A DNA stretch of 64,000 nt. Source: Rhizobium leguminosarum. Its GTDB lineage: Bacteria > Pseudomonadota > Alphaproteobacteria > Rhizobiales > Rhizobiaceae. Every line of letters starts with the position of its first letter. Positions within the stretch are counted from its first letter, which is position 1. The notes below the pieces were generated by a model, which saw only the letters and a program-made list of their open reading frames with translations, had not been told where the DNA came from and searched no databases. The stretch lies in assembly GCF_017876795.1 (NCBI RefSeq), contig NZ_JAGIOR010000001.1, forward strand, positions 4,676,501 through 4,740,500. Reading direction: 5' to 3'. The position numbers and the translations under genes were made by a program. This document shows positions 17,830-26,721 of the stretch, piece by piece.

Positions 17830-18129
17830 CTACTCCTCATAGGAGCGGAAGAGCGACAGGCGCCAGCGATTGCGCGCTGAGCGCGTCAGATGTTCCGACG
17901 GGTCCTCGAAGAAAGTCGAGGCCAGGAACGCAGAGGTCAGGTCGGCCCTGCTAAGGCCGATATCCCTCAGCTGCGTGTCGTTCAGATCATGCAGCGCGTT
18001 GATCTCCATGCGATTGCGGAACCCGCGAAGGAAAGAGGTCAACGGTGCGAGAGCTACTACCAGACGCTGGGAAAACGTCGGGGTAAGCTTGCCGCAGTCG
18101 AGTTCTGTTGTCCGGTCTGTCATAAGCAT
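17830..18129 (-). CDS. DUF1127 (YjiS-like) small protein
   Basis: 99 residues; a second ATG two codons in is equally possible. The core RNRMEINALHDLNDTQLRDIGLSRADL (residues about 38-64) is the DUF1127 motif: Arg-rich helix, L-x-x-L-x-D-x-Q-L-x-D-I-G-L-S-R. Short proteins of this family in alphaproteobacteria bind RNA and influence sRNA turnover and phosphate or stress responses (family knowledge); this one is about twice their length, with an extra basic C-terminal tail. It diverges from a LysR gene and ends in a strong terminator. Confidence 0.82.
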   Translation of the reverse strand: MLMTDRTTELDCGKLTPTFSQRLVVALAPLTSFLRGFRNRMEINALHDLNDTQLRDIGLSRADLTSAFLASTFFEDPSEHLTRSARNRWRLSLFRSYEE

Positions 18130-18334
18130 CGAACTCTCTCCTCTCTTAGGGCGCGCAACAACCCACCCCTCCCGCGAGGTCGTGCGGGAAGAGATAAGGC
18201 TGAATTCTGCTTGGACAGGCAGGGTGTCTGTCCTTCACTTTGCTTGATTTGCATCCCGAAGATGCCAAAGAGCTATTGATCAGTCCAACGAATGTTTCTA
18301 ATGATTATCATCAGCAATCTTTATGGGTGACACT

Positions 18335-19267
18335 ATGCCCTCTCCGCTTGATCTCGACCAGTTGCAGACTTTCATCGCCATCGTCGATTCCGGCAGCTTC
18401 ACGAAAGCCGCCGACCGGGTCTACAAGACCCAATCGGCCGTCTCCATGCAGATGCGCCGGCTCGAAGAGCGCATCGGCAAGCAGCTGTTCATCAAGGACG
18501 GCCGCGGCAACCGACTGACGGTCGAGGGTGAAAAACTGCTCAACTATGCCCGGCGCATCATCCGCCTCAACAATGAGGCGATTGCGGCCTTTGACGATAA
18601 CAGGTTGGAGGGGACACTGCGTATCGGCACGCCGGACGATTATGCCGACCGCTACATGCCCGAGATCATCGGCCGCTTCGCCAAGACGCATCCGAATGTC
18701 GAGCTCTATATCGTCTGCGAGCCCTCGGTGGATCTGGCTGAGCGCATGCACAAGGGCGAGCTCGACATCGCGCTCGTCACCCATAATCCGCGCGAGCGTA
18801 TGTCCGATGTGGTGAGAACCGAGCCGCTTTGCTGGGTGGGTTCGGCAAACCATCCGATCCGCGACGACGCACCGGTGCCGCTTGCCGTCGGCCGGCGTGA
18901 TTGTCAGTGGCGCCAGCTTGCCTGTTCGGCGCTCGATGCTGTCGGACGCGAACACCAGATCCTGTTCACCAGCTGGTCATGCACCGTCGTTGCCGCCGCC
19001 GTGCTTGCGGGCATGGCGGTCTCGGTGATGCCGGAATCGGCGCTGCGAACCGGCATGAAGGTGCTGAGCCAGGCGGACGGCTTTCCGGCGCTGCCGCCGG
19101 TACAGATCGGCATCATGAAACGGCCGGGCGTTTCGCTCTCGCTGATGAACGCGATCACCGCCCATATCACCGCCTGCCTCGACAACATCACGCCGGCTGA
19201 CGTCAAATCCGCCCAGGCACGCCTTTATCCACGGCTGAAGGCCGCCAATATGGTGCCGAGCTGGTAG
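18335..19267 (+). CDS. LysR-family transcriptional regulator
   Basis: 310 residues from the ATG at 18335 (an ATG at 18323 is also in frame). Helix-turn-helix LDQLQTFIAIVDSGSFTKAADRVYKTQSAVSMQMRRLEERIGKQLF is textbook LysR. The effector domain starts at GTLRIGTPDDYADRYMPEII, the LrhA/HexA-like type. No target can be inferred from neighbours apart from the divergent DUF1127 gene, with 193-205 bp between them. A RIME repeat and then an IS5-type element begin immediately after the stop. Confidence 0.88.
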   Translation: MPSPLDLDQLQTFIAIVDSGSFTKAADRVYKTQSAVSMQMRRLEERIGKQLFIKDGRGNRLTVEGEKLLNYARRIIRLNNEAIAAFDDNRLEGTLRIGTPDDYADRYMPEIIGRFAKTHPNVELYIVCEPSVDLAERMHKGELDIALVTHNPRERMSDVVRTEPLCWVGSANHPIRDDAPVPLAVGRRDCQWRQLACSALDAVGREHQILFTSWSCTVVAAAVLAGMAVSVMPESALRTGMKVLSQADGFPALPPVQIGIMKRPGVSLSLMNAITAHITACLDNITPADVKSAQARLYPRLKAANMVPSW

Positions 19268-19275
19268 GCTCGTGC

Positions 19276-19385
19276 AGGATGATTTTAGGTCCGGTCGGCC
19301 TAGAATCTGAATCCTGTTCTAAATTAAAGGGTTAGAGCATGATGTCGTCCGAAAACCGCTCACACTTTTCGGCATCATGCTCTAG
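19276..19385. repeat. RIME-type palindromic repeat abutting an IS
   Basis: Third copy of the long unit (compare 2526-2640 and 14345-14454). It begins GCAGGATGATTTTA and ends at CATCATGCTCTAG, where the IS5-family element starts without any spacer. The IS therefore sits at, or within a base of, the end of the palindrome. Confidence 0.85.
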
Positions 19386-20199
19386 GAGCTGTGGACACTT
19401 ACCTGAGCCATAGGATTGTTGCGGCCAGAGCGATCATGGCTCGGTAGTTTCGCACGGTTTTCTCATATCGTGTGGCGATGCGTCGAAACTGCTTGAGTTT
19501 TGAGAAGCAGCACTCGACGAGATAACGTTGAGCGTAGAGTTGCTTATCGAGTGGGTATTTGCGGGCGCGGGACGGATTGTTTGGTATCACCGCTTTCGCG
19601 CCCTTCTCGGCAATAGCCTGGCGTAGTCGGTCACTGTCGTAGGCGGTATCGGCCAAGACGACCTCGGCTGGCATGCCCTCGATTAAGACGTCGGCTTGTG
19701 GTGCATCGCCTTTCTGGCCGGCAGTCAGCACGAAGCGAACAGGGCATCCAAGGCCACGCACTGCCATGTGGATTTTGGTGCTCAAGCCGCCGCGGGAACG
19801 GCCAAGTGCCTGATCTTCAGCCCCTTTTTTGCACCGGCGGCGTGTTGATGAGCCCGGATGATTGTGCTGTCGACGATCAGATATTCAAAATCACTGTCAT
19901 CCGACATCGCTTCGAAGACACGCCACCAGACACCCTTCTGGCTCCACCGGCTGAAGCGACGAAACACGCTGTTCCAATCGCCGAACGCGTCCGGCAGATC
20001 GCGCCAAGGCGAGCCTGTACGCACAATCCACAAGACCGCTTCGACGAACATGCGGTTGTCGCGACCCGAAGAACCACGCGTTCGATCATCGCCGATAATA
20101 TACTGCGACAGCCGATCCCATTGATCGTCTCGAAGAATCAAACGGTCAAGAACACCCATGACTGCCTCCAAAAAGCAGTCTTGAATCACATCACGGCTC
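19386..20199 (-). mobile_element. IS5-family insertion sequence (IS427-like group)
   Basis: About 814 bp holding one transposase gene read on the minus strand in two overlapping frames. The boundaries are proposed from weak terminal inverted repeats: GAGCTGTGG at the left end and, on the other strand, GAGCCGTGA at the right. No convincing target duplication was found. A remnant of a closely related element is present at 57213-57340. Confidence 0.75.
19399..20159 (-). CDS. IS5-family transposase made by -1 frameshifting (orfA/orfB)
   Basis: orfA (20159 or 20189 down to 19782) carries the helix-turn-helix part and the first catalytic Asp (LIVDSTIIRAHQHAAGAKKG). orfB (19785 down to 19399) carries ADTAYDSD with the second Asp and the Y-(2)-R-(3)-E-like motif QRYLVECCFSKLKQFRR. 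At the orfA end the sequence GCAAAAAAGGGG is a slippery A6G4 run. A -1 shift there gives KKGAEDQALGRSRGG-LSTKI, which joins the two halves in the normal family order. All catalytic parts are present, so the element may be active. Confidence 0.88.
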
Positions 20200-20571
20200 T
20201 TCTGGGAATCTGGAGGGTTCTGTGAGGTCCGGGCGCTGAGCGTGCGGCATTCACTGATCGGACCTCATTGAAGCCGGATTGAGCGAAGGCGCGGGTTGTT
20301 TGGCGCTATGGGGATTTAGCCGAAGCGGTGGATGGCGTTTGGCAGGGTCGAGCCTTGGCGGAGCATGTGGACAGGTCTGGAAGGAGATTCTTGCCGGTCA
20401 TTGCGGTGTCTTTGACGCCCCTGTCGGCTGGTTTGCATCGACCGAACCCTTGGTGCTGTTGCGCTTTACGTCGCCCATTACATCGTGCTGGCACGATTGG
20501 CCAAAGCACTCGCCCCGCGGCTTCTCGGCATGCCGACGCTGATCGTTGCAATGATGCCGCACCTGATATGA
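20200..20571. other. Non-coding end of the IS91-like element
   Basis: No supported gene in these 370 bases; open frames here are shadows without codon-use support. The stretch lies directly downstream of the IS91-type transposase reading frame and upstream of the IS5 element, and most likely is the 3' terminal (ter-IS) region of the IS91-like element. The exact IS91 terminus could not be fixed. Confidence 0.5.
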
Positions 20572-21548
20572 TCATGAACTGTCGTTCCATGCTGGCCGGC
20601 AGGCCGGCTGAAGCGGGGTCCACGCGCCGATGATCGTCATGGCTCCGCCGCAACAAGGGCAGCGGTGCGCCAAAGGTGGTGGCTTTGCGTCCGGTTCTTC
20701 GACCCGCTCCGGCGGCGAGACGTCGAGCAGGCTTCGGCACAGGTCCAGCTTCAGTTGCCGATGGCCATTGGCAAGCAGGCCGTAATGACGAATGCGGTGA
20801 AAGCCGTCCGGAACGGTGTGAAGCAGGAAACGGCGGATGAACTCGTGGGCATCGAGCGTCATCACCTTTTGCCTACCGCCCGTTCGATAATCCTTCCATC
20901 GGAATGTGACGCGATCACCATCAATGCTGACGAGGCGGGAATTGGAGATGGCAATGCGATGGGTATAGCGCCCGAGATAGGCCAGCACCTGTTCGGGTCC
21001 GGCAAATGGCGGCTTGGCATAGACGACCCAGTCGATGCGACGCGCTGCTTTGATGGTTCGATTGAAGGCGAGCGGATCGGCCAGACCGGCGATATCGCCG
21101 AAGAATTGAAGTTGGCCCAGATCGTAGGCCTGCTTCAGCTCGTCGAGAAACAGCCGCCGGAACAGACGCGACAGGACCCGTACGGGCAGAAAGAAGCTTT
21201 GCCGGCAGGCAACCCAACGGGACTGGTCGAACGACAACCCGCCGCCCGGCACGATGCAATGGATATGCGGGTGATAATGGAGGTTCTGTCCCCAGGAGTG
21301 CAGCACCGCGATGAAGCCGATCTCTGCACCCAGATGTCTGGGATCCGCAGCAAGCTTGCGCAGCGTCTCGGCGACGGCGCGAAACAGGATCGTGTAAACG
21401 GCATTCTTGTTCTGGAAGGCGATTGCGGCGATCTCTCGCGGCAAGGTGAAGACGACGTGGAAATAGCCGACCGGCAGAAGGTCGGCCTGCCGCGCGGCAA
21501 GCCAGTCACGGCTCGCCTGTCCCTGGCACTTTGGGCAATGCCGGTTGC
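20572..21548 (-). pseudogene. IS91-family HUH transposase, C-terminal part (split)
   Basis: This encodes the transposase from RNRHCPKCQGQASRDWL onward. It includes the HUH metal site LHYHPHIHCIVPGGG, the catalytic-Tyr region YLGRYTHRIAISNSRL and a C-terminal zinc motif HRCPCCGG. The N-terminal 65 or so residues are encoded at 24894-25083, 3.3 kb away. Joining RIAYNSC to RNRHCPKC across the intervening RIT element restores one uninterrupted frame. IS91 enzymes drive rolling-circle transposition; this copy is inactivated by the insertion. Confidence 0.9.
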
Positions 21549-21573
21549 GGCAGGTAATGGGCATTTCCCATTA

Positions 21574-21613
21574 CCTGCCTTATGGGCAGATCCAGTAATG
21601 GGGAGCTGGCGGC
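21574..21613 (+). repeat. RIT left 40-bp inverted repeat
   Basis: Begins CCTGCCTTATGGGCAG and ends GAGCTGGCGGC; exactly complementary to 24854-24893. It contains a core dyad CTGCC-TTATG-GGCAG and, around it, CCATTAC and GTAATGG, a nested symmetry expected of a tyrosine recombinase site. Confidence 0.9.
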
Positions 21614-21698
21614 CGCGGTGTCAGTATTTTCCTGTGAATCGTCGATCTCTCACTCTTCATAACATGCCGCCGGTGTTGCCCCGTCTGCTCGGCCACTG

Positions 21699-22916
21699 AT
21701 GGCCGATCACAAGCGGGGACAAACATGTTGGAGATGCGCGGCGACAAACAAGGTGAGACGGGCGTCTCATCCTGATCGTCGCGCTATATATGGCCCCGAG
21801 ACGGCCGTGCGCTATCTGCGGGCGGCAGCTCATGTCAGCCATGTCATGGCAGAGCGCGATGCAAGCGTGAGCGACATCGATTTGGCGGCGTTCGAACAGC
21901 ATCTACGAACGTGCCGATGTCCGCGCGCCAAGGGAGGCCGCCGCAACCATCACACCATCTACGGCGCAAGGCTCTTCCGTCGGCACCTCGAAGAAATAGG
22001 CGTGTGCGAGCGCGCCGTCGCGGCGATACGGCCTGCCGAACCGCAGTTGGTCCTCGGCTTTAAAGCATGGCTCAGCAAGCATCGTGGGGCATCCGATGCG
22101 ACCATAAGGCTCTACGCGCGCGATGCAGTCAGCATTATGGCAGCACTTGGAACGGACCCGACGCGTTGGAGCCCCACCGATATCCGCGGCTACTTCACGA
22201 AGCGCGCGAGCACATGCGGGCGCGGCACCATCGAGAAGATGACCACGAGCCTGCGGGCATTCTTGCGCTACCTCGCCGTTAAAGGGCACTGCCAGGCCGA
22301 TCTCGACAATGCCGTTCCGGCCTACGCCCATTGGCAGCTTGCCGAGATGCCGCGATATCTCTCGGGCGAACAGGTCAGCCGGTTGATTGCTGCTTGCGAT
22401 GGTGATGCCGGCGCGTGTCGGCGGGATCGCGCCATCGTATTGCTGTTGGCTCGCCTCGGCCTGCGGGCCGGCGACGTGGCACAGCTCCGTCTCATCGATA
22501 TCGAGTGGCAGGCGGGTTCGCTTCGGGTCACGGGCAAGTCGCGCTATGAGGTTCGCTTGCCGCTGCCCCAGGACGTCGGGGATGCGATCGCTGCCTATCT
22601 CGAATGTCGACCGTCGTGCTGTCGAAGCGATCGCGTGTTCCTGAGTACGATCGCGCCCAGCCGCCCGTTCCGGAACGGCGACGGCGTCTCCTCGGTGGTC
22701 AGGCGCATTATGAAGCGCGCTGGCGTCGTGACGCCCGTCAAGGGTGCGCACGCCCTGCGGCACACCGCGGCGACCGAGATGCTGCGCCATGGCGTACCGC
22801 TCGACAAGATCGGCCTAGTCCTCCGGCATCGTGGCATTGACACGACGGCCCACTACGCCAAAGCCGATGTCACTCTTCTGAAGCAGGTGGCGCAGCCTTG
22901 GCCGGAGGCACTCTGA
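21699..22916 (+). CDS. RIT tyrosine recombinase, first of trio
   Basis: 405 residues. N-terminal SAM-like/core-binding domains cover about residues 60-215 and the catalytic domain about 225-395. Active-site residues seen: Arg in LARLGLRAGDVAQL, Lys in VTGKSRYEVRLPL, HALRHTAATEML (H-x-x-R), His in LRHRGIDTTAHYAK and its Tyr nucleophile. The extra N-terminal region has a CxxC (TCWRCAATN) that may bind metal. The stop codon overlaps the next start by one base (TGATG). Confidence 0.9.
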   Translation: MADHKRGQTCWRCAATNKVRRASHPDRRAIYGPETAVRYLRAAAHVSHVMAERDASVSDIDLAAFEQHLRTCRCPRAKGGRRNHHTIYGARLFRRHLEEIGVCERAVAAIRPAEPQLVLGFKAWLSKHRGASDATIRLYARDAVSIMAALGTDPTRWSPTDIRGYFTKRASTCGRGTIEKMTTSLRAFLRYLAVKGHCQADLDNAVPAYAHWQLAEMPRYLSGEQVSRLIAACDGDAGACRRDRAIVLLLARLGLRAGDVAQLRLIDIEWQAGSLRVTGKSRYEVRLPLPQDVGDAIAAYLECRPSCCRSDRVFLSTIAPSRPFRNGDGVSSVVRRIMKRAGVVTPVKGAHALRHTAATEMLRHGVPLDKIGLVLRHRGIDTTAHYAKADVTLLKQVAQPWPEAL

Positions 22917-23821
22917 TGTTAAACACCATCGAGACCTATCTCGCACTGCGCCGTGCCACGGGCTTTGCGATGTCGAATGCCGAGTACCTGCTCAAGAGCT
23001 TCGCCGCCTTCGCGGTCGAGCGCGGGCACGCGTATGTCCAAACGCAAACAGCCATCGATTGGGCCGCGCTCGGACCGTCCGTTGCGCAACGCGATGCTCG
23101 ACTGAAGGCCGTCTGCCGCTTCGCACGCCATATCCGCGTCGAAGATGTCCGGCACGAGTTGCCCCCGGCCAATCACTTCGGTGCCCGCAAAAGGCGTCGA
23201 CCGCCGCACATCTACTCGGGCACGGAGATCGGTCGCCTGATCGAAGCCGCCGGCCGGCTTCGACCTCAAGGAGGCCTGCGCTCGCTGACGTATGCGACCT
23301 TGATCGCCCTGCTCGCGGCCACCGGGCTGCGCATCTCCGAAGCACTCAAGCTCACGTTCGCGGACATAACGAGCGACGGCCTGTTGATCCGCGAGACCAA
23401 GTTCCGCAAGACCCGTCTCGTGCCGTTGCACGATACGGCGGCGGCGGGCTTGCAACGCTACCTGAAGCGCCGCGGACCTGGCTCGGGAGATGATCCCGTG
23501 TTCGCCGACACGCGTGGCCGGTCACTGCGCTACATCGCAGTCAAAGAGACCTTCGACGGGCTGGTCTGCAAAGTTGGCATCCGGCCAACGTCGGCGCGGC
23601 GCCCTCGGCTGCATGATCTGCGGCACACGTTCGCGGTGCGGGCGCTACAAGGCAGTCCAACGGGCCGAAACCGATGCGGTGCGCATATGGTCGCGCTCGC
23701 TACGTACATGGGTCACGTCAACATCTACACCACCTACTGGTACCTGGAGGCTACCGCCGACCTCGTTCGCGACATCGCCGTGGCGGGAGAGGCGTTCATG
23801 TCAGAGGGGAGGCTACCATGA
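22916..23821 (+). CDS. RIT tyrosine recombinase, second of trio
   Basis: 301 residues from the ATG at 22916, which has GGAGG 7 bp upstream and overlaps the previous stop. Catalytic-domain signs: Arg in AATGLRISEALKLTF, Lys in TKFRKTRLVPLH, HDLRHTFAVRAL, His in YMGHVNIYTTYWYL followed by Tyr. The third gene's ATG overlaps its TGA by 4 bp, so the three proteins are probably translated coupled and in fixed ratio. Confidence 0.9.
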   Translation: MLNTIETYLALRRATGFAMSNAEYLLKSFAAFAVERGHAYVQTQTAIDWAALGPSVAQRDARLKAVCRFARHIRVEDVRHELPPANHFGARKRRRPPHIYSGTEIGRLIEAAGRLRPQGGLRSLTYATLIALLAATGLRISEALKLTFADITSDGLLIRETKFRKTRLVPLHDTAAAGLQRYLKRRGPGSGDDPVFADTRGRSLRYIAVKETFDGLVCKVGIRPTSARRPRLHDLRHTFAVRALQGSPTGRNRCGAHMVALATYMGHVNIYTTYWYLEATADLVRDIAVAGEAFMSEGRLP

Positions 23822-24807
23822 CACCGATCACTCCCCTCATCGAAGCGTTCCTGCGCGAAACACTCGTCCGTCAGCGGGGCGCCAGCCGACACACGTGCGA
23901 TTCCTATGCCCAGAGCTTCCAACTCCTGTTCGAGTTCGCCGCTGCGAGGCTCAAGAGTAAACCATCCAAGCTGATGCTGGAGCAGATCGACTCCGGTTTG
24001 GTCAGCGCCTTCCTCGAGCATCTCGAGGATAAGCGCAAGAACGCCGCCGTGACGCGAAACGTTCGTTTGGCGGCTATTAAGTCGTTCTTCCGCTTCCTCG
24101 AATACCGGCAACCGGCAGCCCTCGATCAAGTCCGCCGCGTGCTGGCGATTCCGTTCAAGAAGACGGACACACGTCTCGTTCCCTATCTACTGCGCGAGGA
24201 GCTGCAAGCGCTGCTCGACGCCCCGGACCCGACAACGCGCGACGGCATCCGCGACCGAGCCATGCTGCATATGGCCGTGTGTGCAGGATTGCGCGTCTCC
24301 GAACTGACGGGTCTGAAGATCGACGATATCGACATGTCGTCGATGAGCATACGCGTCGTCGGCAAGGGGCGGCGGGAACGAGCGCTGCCGCTGTGGAAGC
24401 CGGCAGCCACGGCACTGCGCGCCTGGCTCGCCATTCGCGGAAAGGTCGCGACACCCGAAGTGTTCGTCAGCGCGCGTGGTGAACCTTTGAGCCGATGGGG
24501 CTTCGCCTATTTGCTCAAGCAGCACGCCGCGGTTGCTGCTCGCCAGCAGCAAGGCCTCGCCAAGAAGCGCGTCTCGCCTCATGTGCTCAGGCACACCTGC
24601 GCGATGATCATCCTGCAGGCGACGCAAGACATCCGGAAAGTATCGCTGTGGCTGGGCCATGCCACGCTGACGACCACAGAGGTCTACACACGCGGCGATC
24701 CAACCGAAAAGCTCGAGGCCATGGAAGAGATCGTGCCACCGCATCTGCGGCGCGGCACCTTCCAGCCGACCGACAAGCTGATAGCACTGCTAAAGAGCAC
24801 TTCGTAA
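23818..24807 (+). CDS. RIT tyrosine recombinase, third of trio
   Basis: 329 residues from the ATG at 23818 with GAGGGGAGG just upstream; a longer in-frame opening to 23674 lies inside the previous gene. It is XerC/D-like throughout. Core-binding domain about residues 1-100. Catalytic residues in CAGLRVSELTGL (Arg), GKGRRERALPL (Lys), HVLRHTCAMIIL (H-x-x-R), LGHATLTTTEVYTRG (His, Tyr). It ends 46 bp before the right inverted repeat. Confidence 0.92.
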   Translation: MTPITPLIEAFLRETLVRQRGASRHTCDSYAQSFQLLFEFAAARLKSKPSKLMLEQIDSGLVSAFLEHLEDKRKNAAVTRNVRLAAIKSFFRFLEYRQPAALDQVRRVLAIPFKKTDTRLVPYLLREELQALLDAPDPTTRDGIRDRAMLHMAVCAGLRVSELTGLKIDDIDMSSMSIRVVGKGRRERALPLWKPAATALRAWLAIRGKVATPEVFVSARGEPLSRWGFAYLLKQHAAVAARQQQGLAKKRVSPHVLRHTCAMIILQATQDIRKVSLWLGHATLTTTEVYTRGDPTEKLEAMEEIVPPHLRRGTFQPTDKLIALLKSTS

Positions 24808-24853
24808 TGGTGAGCCGGGCTGGCGGCGAAATGCGTGAAAGAGCAGTCAGGTC

Positions 24854-24893
24854 GCCGCCAGCTCCCCATTACTGGATCTGCCCATAAGGCAGG
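24854..24893 (-). repeat. RIT right 40-bp inverted repeat
   Basis: Exact reverse complement of 21574-21613. The last six bases GGCAGG also occur at the outer left junction (21549-21554), and the IS91 coding frame resumes directly after them. Confidence 0.9.
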
Positions 24894-25083
24894 AATTATA
24901 GGCGATACGGATCGCGTCGCAATCCTGACATTCATGAACATGCCCACCCAGCCGAGCGGTCCGGCACATCTCTACCGCGCTCATAACGCGGCGCTCGACA
25001 CGCCCGAGATGAGCGTCGTACGATTGACGATATCCTCCCCCGTAGCGGCGGAATATATCCGCCACCTCAAATCCCGCCGCCAT
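24894..25083 (-). pseudogene. IS91-family transposase, N-terminal part (split)
   Basis: This encodes the first 65 or so residues of the transposase: ADIFRRYGGGYRQSYDAHLG, then the zinc-binding HECQDCDAIRIAYNSC. The natural continuation RNRHCPKC lies at 21548 on the far side of the RIT element. In the present arrangement the frame runs on into the RIT end and stops at 24847. The start lies 12 bp after the stop of the IS91-associated integrase. Confidence 0.88.
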
Positions 25084-25095
25084 GGCGAGGCAACC

Positions 25096-25962
25096 TCAAC
25101 TCGGTGGCACGACCTCCAGCGTTAACCGGTCGAGTGGACTGGTCGTGCTGCGGATCAGGGCGTTGGAGACCTTCGTATAGCGCGCCGTGGTGGACAGGTT
25201 GTTGTGGCCCAGCAGAACCTGGATGATGCGGATGTCGGTTCCGCTTTCCAGAAGATGGGTAGCAAAGCTGTGGCGCAGCGTATGCACCGTCACCCGTTTG
25301 TCGATGCCGGCAGCAGTGCACGCCGAACGGCAGGCAGAATACAGGACCTGGACGTCGATGGGCTTGGTCTCGTCCCGACCCGGAAACAGCCAGACCTCGG
25401 GTCTCGCCAGCCGCCAATAGACCCGCAGGATCGCAAGCAACTGCGCTGACAGCATGACGTTGCGATCCTTTCCGCCCTTGCCATGCTCGACGCGGATGAC
25501 GCCGCGTTCGCCATCAATGTCGCGGACCTTGAGATGCACAGCTTCCGAGGCGCGCAGCCCCGCCGCATAAGCTGTCGTCAGTGCGGTGCGGGTTCTCAGG
25601 CTCGGAACCGCTTCAAGAAACCGCACGATCTCGTCGCCGCTTAGGATCGTCGGCAGCTTGGCGGGTGTCCGGGCATAGGCAATGCGCTCCGGTATCTCGG
25701 CATGACCGAGCGTGACGCCAAAGAAGAACCGGAGGGCACAAACTGTCTGGTTCAAGGCCGGCCACGATAGTCCCGACGACACCAGATGCACCTGAAACGC
25801 ACGCACGTCTTCCAGTCCGAGACGGTCTGGCGATCGCCCGAAATAGCGCGAGAACTTCGCCACCGCATGCAAATAAGATCGTTGCGTCGCAGGCGAAAGG
25901 TTGCGGATCGTCATGTCCTCGATCATCCGCCGGCGTAGAGGGCTCATCTCCATCATCGTCAT
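25096..25962 (-). CDS. Tyrosine recombinase associated with the IS91-like element
   Basis: 288 residues, or 286 from the ATG at 25956 (AGGAG lies 6 nt before that codon). Core-binding domain about residues 8-95, catalytic domain about 105-275. Active-site residues: Arg in AYAAGLRASEAVHLK, Lys in HGKGGKDRNVMLS, HTLRHSFATHLLE, His in LLGHNNLSTTARYTKVS with the Tyr. IS91-like elements in rhizobia and pseudomonads often carry such an accessory integrase ahead of the transposase (family knowledge). It is intact, while its transposase partner is split. Confidence 0.9.
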   Translation of the reverse strand: MTMMEMSPLRRRMIEDMTIRNLSPATQRSYLHAVAKFSRYFGRSPDRLGLEDVRAFQVHLVSSGLSWPALNQTVCALRFFFGVTLGHAEIPERIAYARTPAKLPTILSGDEIVRFLEAVPSLRTRTALTTAYAAGLRASEAVHLKVRDIDGERGVIRVEHGKGGKDRNVMLSAQLLAILRVYWRLARPEVWLFPGRDETKPIDVQVLYSACRSACTAAGIDKRVTVHTLRHSFATHLLESGTDIRIIQVLLGHNNLSTTARYTKVSNALIRSTTSPLDRLTLEVVPPS

Positions 25963-26079
25963 CTCCTGTTTGAAGGTTGGGCAAAACAGCCCATTTCTTC
26001 AAATCAAGAGCACTTCATGCAATCAGATCCTCCAAATGCCGCGAAAGCGGCTTCGTTCAATCCCAAGAGTCCACGCACC

Positions 26080-26721
26080 CTAGGCGGCGTTCGGCAGGGT
26101 CGTGGCGAAAAGGGAGGCGCGGATGACGCGTTTCCACTCGTCGAGCATACGCCGCGCCAAGGCCTCATCGCTGACGGCGGCAAGCCGGATGACGGCGCCG
26201 ATCAGGTGGCTGAACAGGTAAGTGCGCGCATATATCTGCTCGTCGCAAAAGTCGGGAGCCAGCCGGCGCACAGTCTCATGAAAGATGCCGGCGACGCGGC
26301 CGCTATGCTCGATATTCAGCTGTAGCAGATCCTGGTCGGTCTCCGTTCCCATCCAGACGCCGAGATAGACGGGATCATTGTGGTAGGAATCGTAATACCA
26401 GTCGATGATGTCGCAGACGAGGTCGAGCGCCTGGTCGAGCGACCGCACGTCGGCGAACATCGCCACCGTCTTTGCCTGTATTGCCGAGGCGTGCTGGTCG
26501 AACAAGGCTTTAACGATCGCCGCCTTCTCGGGAAAATACTGGTAAACCGAGCCGATCGGCACTTTGGCGGCGACGGCAAGTTCCGTCATCCGCATGGCGC
26601 TGACGCCCTTTTTGGCGATGATCTTGGCGGCGGCAGCGAGAATGAGGTCCAGCCTCTGGATGCTGCGCTCCTGCTTCGGCTGCCTGCGCAGGCCTATCCG
26701 ATCCATGCTTTCCGCGCCCAT
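26080..26721 (-). CDS. TetR-family transcriptional regulator
   Basis: 213 residues from the ATG at 26721. The frame is open to 26844, but the sequence before MGAESMDRIG does not look like family sequence; the exact start is uncertain. The helix-turn-helix is RLDLILAAAAKIIAKKGVSAMRMTELAVAAKVPIGSVYQYFPEKAAIVKALF, a standard TetR N-terminus. The C-terminal ligand domain (about residues 80-213) is specific to an unknown ligand. No obvious target gene adjoins it; the mobile region ends just downstream. Confidence 0.88.
   Translation of the reverse strand: MGAESMDRIGLRRQPKQERSIQRLDLILAAAAKIIAKKGVSAMRMTELAVAAKVPIGSVYQYFPEKAAIVKALFDQHASAIQAKTVAMFADVRSLDQALDLVCDIIDWYYDSYHNDPVYLGVWMGTETDQDLLQLNIEHSGRVAGIFHETVRRLAPDFCDEQIYARTYLFSHLIGAVIRLAAVSDEALARRMLDEWKRVIRASLFATTLPNAA

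Larger units (their letters stand above)
21555..24893 (+). mobile_element. RIT element (recombinase in trio) inserted in an IS91-like transposase gene
   Basis: Three overlapping tyrosine-recombinase genes lie between two perfect 40-bp inverted repeats (21574-21613 and 24854-24893). The insert splits an IS91 transposase frame. The hexamer GGCAGG flanks it at 21549-21554 and 24888-24893, which fits a 6-bp recombination overlap or target duplication. The left end has about 19 extra bases outside the 40-bp repeat, forming a perfect hairpin (11-bp arms CAGGTAATGGG / CCCATTACCTG with 5-nt loop, 21551-21577). RIT elements are a known but little-studied class; the mechanism is not established. Confidence 0.85.

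Noticed and set aside
20306..20740. Minus-strand frame of 144 codons
   Set aside because: Overlaps the end of the IS91 transposase in another frame and shows no family sequence; treated as the non-coding IS end.
21699..24807. Trio of recombinases considered as an integron or phage integration module
   Set aside because: No attC sites, cassette genes or phage genes; paired 40-bp inverted repeats and three coupled genes fit a RIT element.
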